Below, one piece after another: positions 5,641-8,151 of a stretch of DNA of 8,151 bases (position 1 is its first letter; each line of letters starts with the position of its first letter). This stretch comes from Verrucomicrobiia bacterium (GTDB lineage: Bacteria; Verrucomicrobiota; Verrucomicrobiia; Verrucomicrobiales; Akkermansiaceae). The DNA lies in the NCBI GenBank assembly GCA_947460915.1, contig CANHKJ010000126.1:1-8151 (forward strand), read 5' to 3'. The position numbers were made by a program, and so were the translations under genes. The notes beneath the pieces are model-generated. The model did not search any database, was not told the origin of the DNA, and saw only the letters and a list, made by a program, of their open reading frames with translations.

Positions 5641-6522
5641 ATGATCCGAGTCGTGCTTAGTCTTGTGTTATCGATCACTTCGTTGCTTGCGCAACGTCCG
5701 TTGCCCTCAGGCGTCACCATGAGAAAAGATCTGCCCTACGTGGAAAATGGCCACGCGCGGCAGAAGCTTGATCTCTATTTGCCCAACAATTCTACGAAGA
5801 ATGCCTTGCCGATGGTGATCTACATCCACGGTGGAGCGTGGCTCGAAGGAAGCAAGGAACAATGCCCTGCGCTTGACCTACTGAATCATGGATTTGCGGT
5901 CGCCAGCATCAACTATCGGCTCAGTCAGCACGCTGTTTTTCCTGCGCAAATCGAAGACTGCAAAGCAGCCGTTCGCTTCATTCGTGCTCATGCCAAGGAA
6001 TGGGGCATCGATCCGAATAAAGTCGGTGTATGCGGCACATCGGCGGGTGGGCATTTGGTTGCCTTGTTAGGCACAGCATGCGAAGAAAAACAATTTGAGG
6101 TTGGGGCTCATCTCGATCAATCGAGCCGACCTACGTGCGTCTGCAACTTTTTCGGCGTAAGTGATTTAACCACAATCCACCAGCAATCCGATCCCAAACA
6201 ATCAGTGATCCAACATCAATCACCCACGTCTCCCGAGTCGAAATTGATCGGCGGAACGGTGGCCGAGCAACCAGAGAAAGCGCGCGCGGCGAGTCCGGTA
6301 TTTTATGTGAGCAAAGACGACGTGCCGATGATCTTGCTTCACGGCACAAAAGATCGCTTAGTGCCCTATGCGCAGAGTGTTCAATTGCATGAGGCCCTGA
6401 AAAAAGCGGGTGTCGCCAGCGAATTGCACACCGTCGAAGGCGCAGGCCACGGCGATGGCTTTGGCAAACCGGAACAAGAAGCCGCCTTGCGATTTTTTCA
6501 GAAATACTTGCAACAATCGTAG
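5641..6522 (+). CDS. Secreted alpha/beta-hydrolase esterase, BD-FAE-like
   Basis: A 293-residue serine hydrolase with an N-terminal Sec signal peptide (MIRVVLSLVLSITSLLA, cleavage near residue 17). The oxyanion motif HGG is at H63 (VIYIHGGAW). The nucleophile is S134 in GTSAGGH, with D238 (HGTKDRLVP) and H270 (GAGHGDGF) completing the triad. The YRLS segment after strand 4 and FPAQIEDCKAAVRFIR are typical of the bifunctional feruloyl/acetyl-xylan esterase (BD-FAE) group, which removes acyl groups from plant or algal polysaccharides. Length matches that family. The ATG at 5641 directly precedes the signal peptide. Like the sulfatase gene 280 bases upstream it encodes an exported enzyme that could trim side groups from a polysaccharide, but the two have separate promoter candidates. 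A carboxylesterase acting on other small acyl esters is the main alternative. Confidence 0.9.
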   Translation: MIRVVLSLVLSITSLLAQRPLPSGVTMRKDLPYVENGHARQKLDLYLPNNSTKNALPMVIYIHGGAWLEGSKEQCPALDLLNHGFAVASINYRLSQHAVFPAQIEDCKAAVRFIRAHAKEWGIDPNKVGVCGTSAGGHLVALLGTACEEKQFEVGAHLDQSSRPTCVCNFFGVSDLTTIHQQSDPKQSVIQHQSPTSPESKLIGGTVAEQPEKARAASPVFYVSKDDVPMILLHGTKDRLVPYAQSVQLHEALKKAGVASELHTVEGAGHGDGFGKPEQEAALRFFQKYLQQS

Positions 6523-6530
6523 GGCGTGCA

Positions 6531-6542
6531 GACGTAAACGTC
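6531..6542 (+). terminator. Weak hairpin after the esterase gene
   Basis: GACGTAAACGTC can form GACG/CGTC with a TAAA loop, 8 bases after the esterase stop. There is no T-tract and the stem is short. It may help RNA 3'-end stability, but it is a poor intrinsic terminator by sequence. Confidence 0.2.
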
Positions 6543-6658
6543 CAATCCATCTGCGCTAATTGATCCTTTAACGGAACGTAATTTTGGCAAACAGTCTAGA
6601 TTTCACAGACCAAGACATGCAAGAAACAGTGCTTAGTAAAAGGCTAACCTAATTCTTC

Positions 6659-6693
6659 AAAATCTGTGTCAATGCCTGCGCAATCTGTGGTTC
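6659..6693. repeat. Intergenic repeat module A (AATCTGTG direct repeat)
   Basis: AATCTGTG occurs at 6661-6668 and again at 6682-6689, exactly 21 bases apart, with CTGCGC between, and the module ends in TGTGGTTC. From memory, near-identical strings of AATCTGTG and CTGCG units ending in TGTGGTT recur between genes in many environmental bacterial genomes; no search could be run. Confidence 0.5.
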
Positions 6694-6721
6694 AATATCG
6701 GATTTCGGGTTGAGAGAAAAC

Positions 6722-6761
6722 TCAGCGTTCGTCTCTGCGACCTTAGCGTCATTGCGGTTCG
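6722..6761. repeat. Intergenic repeat module B (CTGCGACC-TTAGCGTC-TTGCGGTTC)
   Basis: A series of short GCG-containing words, roughly one helical turn apart: CAGCGTTCG, CTCTGCGACC, TTAGCGTC and TTGCGGTTC. It ends in TGCGGTTC, matching the TGTGGTTC end of module A. This pattern is also familiar from intergenic repeats of diverse bacteria and is not part of any coding sequence here. Confidence 0.5.
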
Positions 6762-6844
6762 TTGATTTCATCCGCCGACACAAAAGGCCATGCAATTTCT
6801 GATGCGTTTGCCCTATTTACGGATTTTCGAATCTCGATATCATG

Positions 6845-6866
6845 AAAAAAATTTCTCAAAATGAGA
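6845..6866 (-). terminator. Rho-independent terminator of rlmN
   Basis: On the minus strand, 11 bases after the rlmN stop codon, TCTCA (6866-6862) and TGAGA (6858-6854) form a 5-base-pair stem with a TTT loop, followed by AA and seven Ts (6851-6845). The stem is short, but stem, position and T-tract together fit intrinsic termination. Confidence 0.55.
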
Positions 6867-6877
6867 TCGAGTTGTGC

Positions 6878-7996
6878 CTAATTCGGCGCTGATTGGGCGG
6901 GCTGCAATTTTTCAGCGGATGATTGTGTGAGCTTGGTGCGCTCGGACTTGAGCTGGCCGCAGCCGGCGGCAACGTCAATGCCGCGGCGTTGACGGAAGGT
7001 GACAGGATAGCCTGCGGCGCGAAGGATTTTTTGGAATTGAAGGCCTGCTTGGGTAGCTGTGGCAGTGCCTGCGAAGCCCTCGGTGGGGTTGAGGGGTATG
7101 AGGTTGATGTGGACATCGATGCCGCGCAGGAGTTCCGCAAGTTCCCTGGCGACTTCGGGACTATCATTGGCTCCTGCAATGAGCGTCCACTCGATAAAAA
7201 TCCCTTTGCCGACTTTTTGGTTGTAGGTGCGGCAAGCATCCAAAAGTTCTTCCATGCGCCATTTTTTCCCCACGGGAATCAAAGCACTGCGTTGGGCTTG
7301 ATTCGCCCCGTGCAGGCTCAGTGCGAGATTGTAGGGGGCTTTTTCTTCGGCCATGCGGAGGATGGCGGGCACCACACCAACCGTGCTGATGGTGATGCGT
7401 TGCGTGGATAGGCTGGGACCGCGCACATCGGCCATGACGCTCATAGCGCGCATTACAGCATCGTAATTGTGTAGTGGTTCACCCATGCCCATGAGGACGA
7501 GGTTGCGGAGTCGCTTGCCGTAGTCGCGGCGCAGCACGCGTTGCACATGAAGCACCTGAGCGATGATCTCACCGGGGCGCAGGTGACGTGTGAACCCCAT
7601 TTGCCCCGTGGCGCAAAAGACGCAACCCATGGCACAGCCAACCTGGGTGCTGACGCAGGCCGTATGGCGTCCATCGTAGCCCATGAGCACAGTCTCTATG
7701 GTTTGGCCATCGCGCAGTTTGAGAAGAAACTTGCGGGTCATGCCATCGCTGCTGCGGATGTCAGCAACTTGCTCGGGATGATCGAGAAAAAATCGTTTAT
7801 CCTCACCTACATATTCTTCGATCCAGCGGCGGAGCGGGCCGAGTAGATTCTGGCAAGATTCCATTTCAAGCAAGGAGGCATCCCAGTGCAGCAATCGCCA
7901 GAGACTGTGTGCGTGAACGGCTTTAATTCCATCGGCCGTTATGAACTGCTCGAGTTCTTCGTAACTCAGGTCATGTAGGGACTGCGGATCGTTCAT
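6878..7996 (-). CDS. rlmN: 23S rRNA (adenine(2503)-C2)-methyltransferase
   Basis: A 372-residue radical-SAM enzyme that methylates C2 of A2503 in 23S rRNA and, in E. coli, of A37 in some tRNAs. The radical-SAM cluster motif CxxxCxxC is at C121, C125 and C128 (GCAMGCVFCATGQMGF). The SAM-binding GEP motif is in MGMGEPLHNYD (about 169-179), followed by STVGVVP and ALSLHG. The methyl-carrying cysteine corresponds to C346 in AAGCGQL; C114 is in TACVSTQVGC. Residues 1-95 form the accessory RNA-binding region. The C-terminal tail after residue 350 is polar and not conserved. The presence of the 2503-C2 type core and the housekeeping-like context favours RlmN over the C8-methylating resistance enzyme Cfr. 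The ATG at 7996 gives the usual N-terminus. No Shine-Dalgarno or promoter is apparent; the upstream gene ends 23 bases away, so co-transcription is likely. Confidence 0.95.
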   Translation of the reverse strand: MNDPQSLHDLSYEELEQFITADGIKAVHAHSLWRLLHWDASLLEMESCQNLLGPLRRWIEEYVGEDKRFFLDHPEQVADIRSSDGMTRKFLLKLRDGQTIETVLMGYDGRHTACVSTQVGCAMGCVFCATGQMGFTRHLRPGEIIAQVLHVQRVLRRDYGKRLRNLVLMGMGEPLHNYDAVMRAMSVMADVRGPSLSTQRITISTVGVVPAILRMAEEKAPYNLALSLHGANQAQRSALIPVGKKWRMEELLDACRTYNQKVGKGIFIEWTLIAGANDSPEVARELAELLRGIDVHINLIPLNPTEGFAGTATATQAGLQFQKILRAAGYPVTFRQRRGIDVAAGCGQLKSERTKLTQSSAEKLQPAQSAPN

Positions 7997-8019
7997 GGGA
8001 AAAGGTGAGCCGCAAGTTC

Positions 8020-8151
8020 TTATTTGATTGGACTCATCGAGAAGCCTTGCTCGCCACCTGGGGAGGTGGATTGCGGGAAGAAGAAACCAGCACCCGAAGT
8101 GGGGTTGGTGACAACGAAATTTTGCACCGTGCTCACCACGCGACCGTGCAA
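8020..8151 (-). CDS. C-terminal end of an unidentified protein, upstream of rlmN
   Basis: An open minus-strand frame enters from the right edge and ends at TAA 8022-8020, giving 43 residues. The sequence includes RVVSTVQNFVVTNP and GAGFFFPQST and ends in SMSPIK. It is rich in Ser, Thr, Gly and Phe and has no Cys, as in beta-rich exported proteins, but I do not recognise the family and the N-terminus is outside the window. That it is coding is inferred from the uninterrupted frame, its protein-like composition, and its same-strand placement 23 bases before rlmN. Confidence 0.6.
   Translation of the reverse strand: MHGRVVSTVQNFVVTNPTSGAGFFFPQSTSPGGEQGFSMSPIK

Larger units (their letters stand above)
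6523..6877. other. 355-base non-coding stretch between converging esterase and rlmN genes
   Basis: No convincing gene is present; stops are frequent in all frames and the longest start-to-stop reading noticed is 24 codons (6790-6864, plus). The stretch contains a small inverted repeat just after the esterase (6531-6542), two repeat-like modules (6659-6693 and 6722-6761), an isolated CACAGA (6604-6609) that could pair with TCTGTG at 6663-6668, and the rlmN terminator (6845-6866). Confidence 0.6.

Noticed and set aside
3909..6522. Sulfatase and esterase as a polysaccharide utilisation locus
   Set aside because: There is no glycoside hydrolase, SusC/SusD-like pair, transporter or clear regulator, and the two genes have separate promoter candidates.
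6790..6864. 24-codon plus-strand ORF in the gap before rlmN
   Set aside because: It has no recognisable sequence, no start-proximal promoter pattern and ends inside the rlmN terminator hairpin.

Overview
The window most likely comes from a Verrucomicrobiota chromosome; this is a judgement from gene content, not from a marker gene. The clues are a long plant/cyanobacterial-type IspH, a secreted sulfatase of the kind abundant in Verrucomicrobiota and Planctomycetota, a secreted BD-FAE-like esterase, a Tat-signal MBL-fold hydrolase, moderate GC content and an almost complete lack of Shine-Dalgarno sequences. I see no tRNA, rRNA, CRISPR array, insertion sequence, phage gene or defence system.

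Layout, left to right. On the minus strand there is the 5' part of a secreted protein gene (1-265, cut by the window edge) and, upstream of it, a gene for a small membrane protein made of two TM2 domains (307-687). Divergent from these is an exported metallo-beta-lactamase-fold hydrolase (808-1806), closely similar in layout to methyl parathion hydrolase. It converges, with only 7 bases between stop codons, on ispH (1814-3052, minus), the last enzyme of the MEP isoprenoid pathway. Divergent from ispH lie a HAD phosphatase of the YqaB/beta-phosphoglucomutase type (3232-3840) and a secreted sulfatase (3909-5360). A short minus-strand ORF with a helix-turn-helix-like sequence (5402-5509) sits in the next gap, followed by a secreted serine esterase (5641-6522). 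A 355-base non-coding stretch (6523-6877) carries two repeat-like modules and the terminator of rlmN. The window closes with rlmN (6878-7996, minus) and, just upstream of it, the C-terminal end of an unidentified protein (8020-8151, minus).

The genes do not form one pathway. ispH and rlmN are housekeeping genes. The sulfatase and esterase fit a lifestyle of removing sulfate and acyl groups from sulfated or acylated polysaccharides outside the cytoplasm, but no glycoside hydrolase or SusC/SusD pair is present, so this is not a polysaccharide utilisation locus. Most genes appear to be transcribed singly.

The most notable points are: a recurring TTGnnn-(16-17)-TAnnnn promoter-like arrangement ending only 6-11 bases before the start codon of five genes, suggesting very short or absent 5' leaders; a pair of intergenic repeat modules at 6659-6761; and the 35-residue ORF. 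I found no convincing undescribed multi-gene system.
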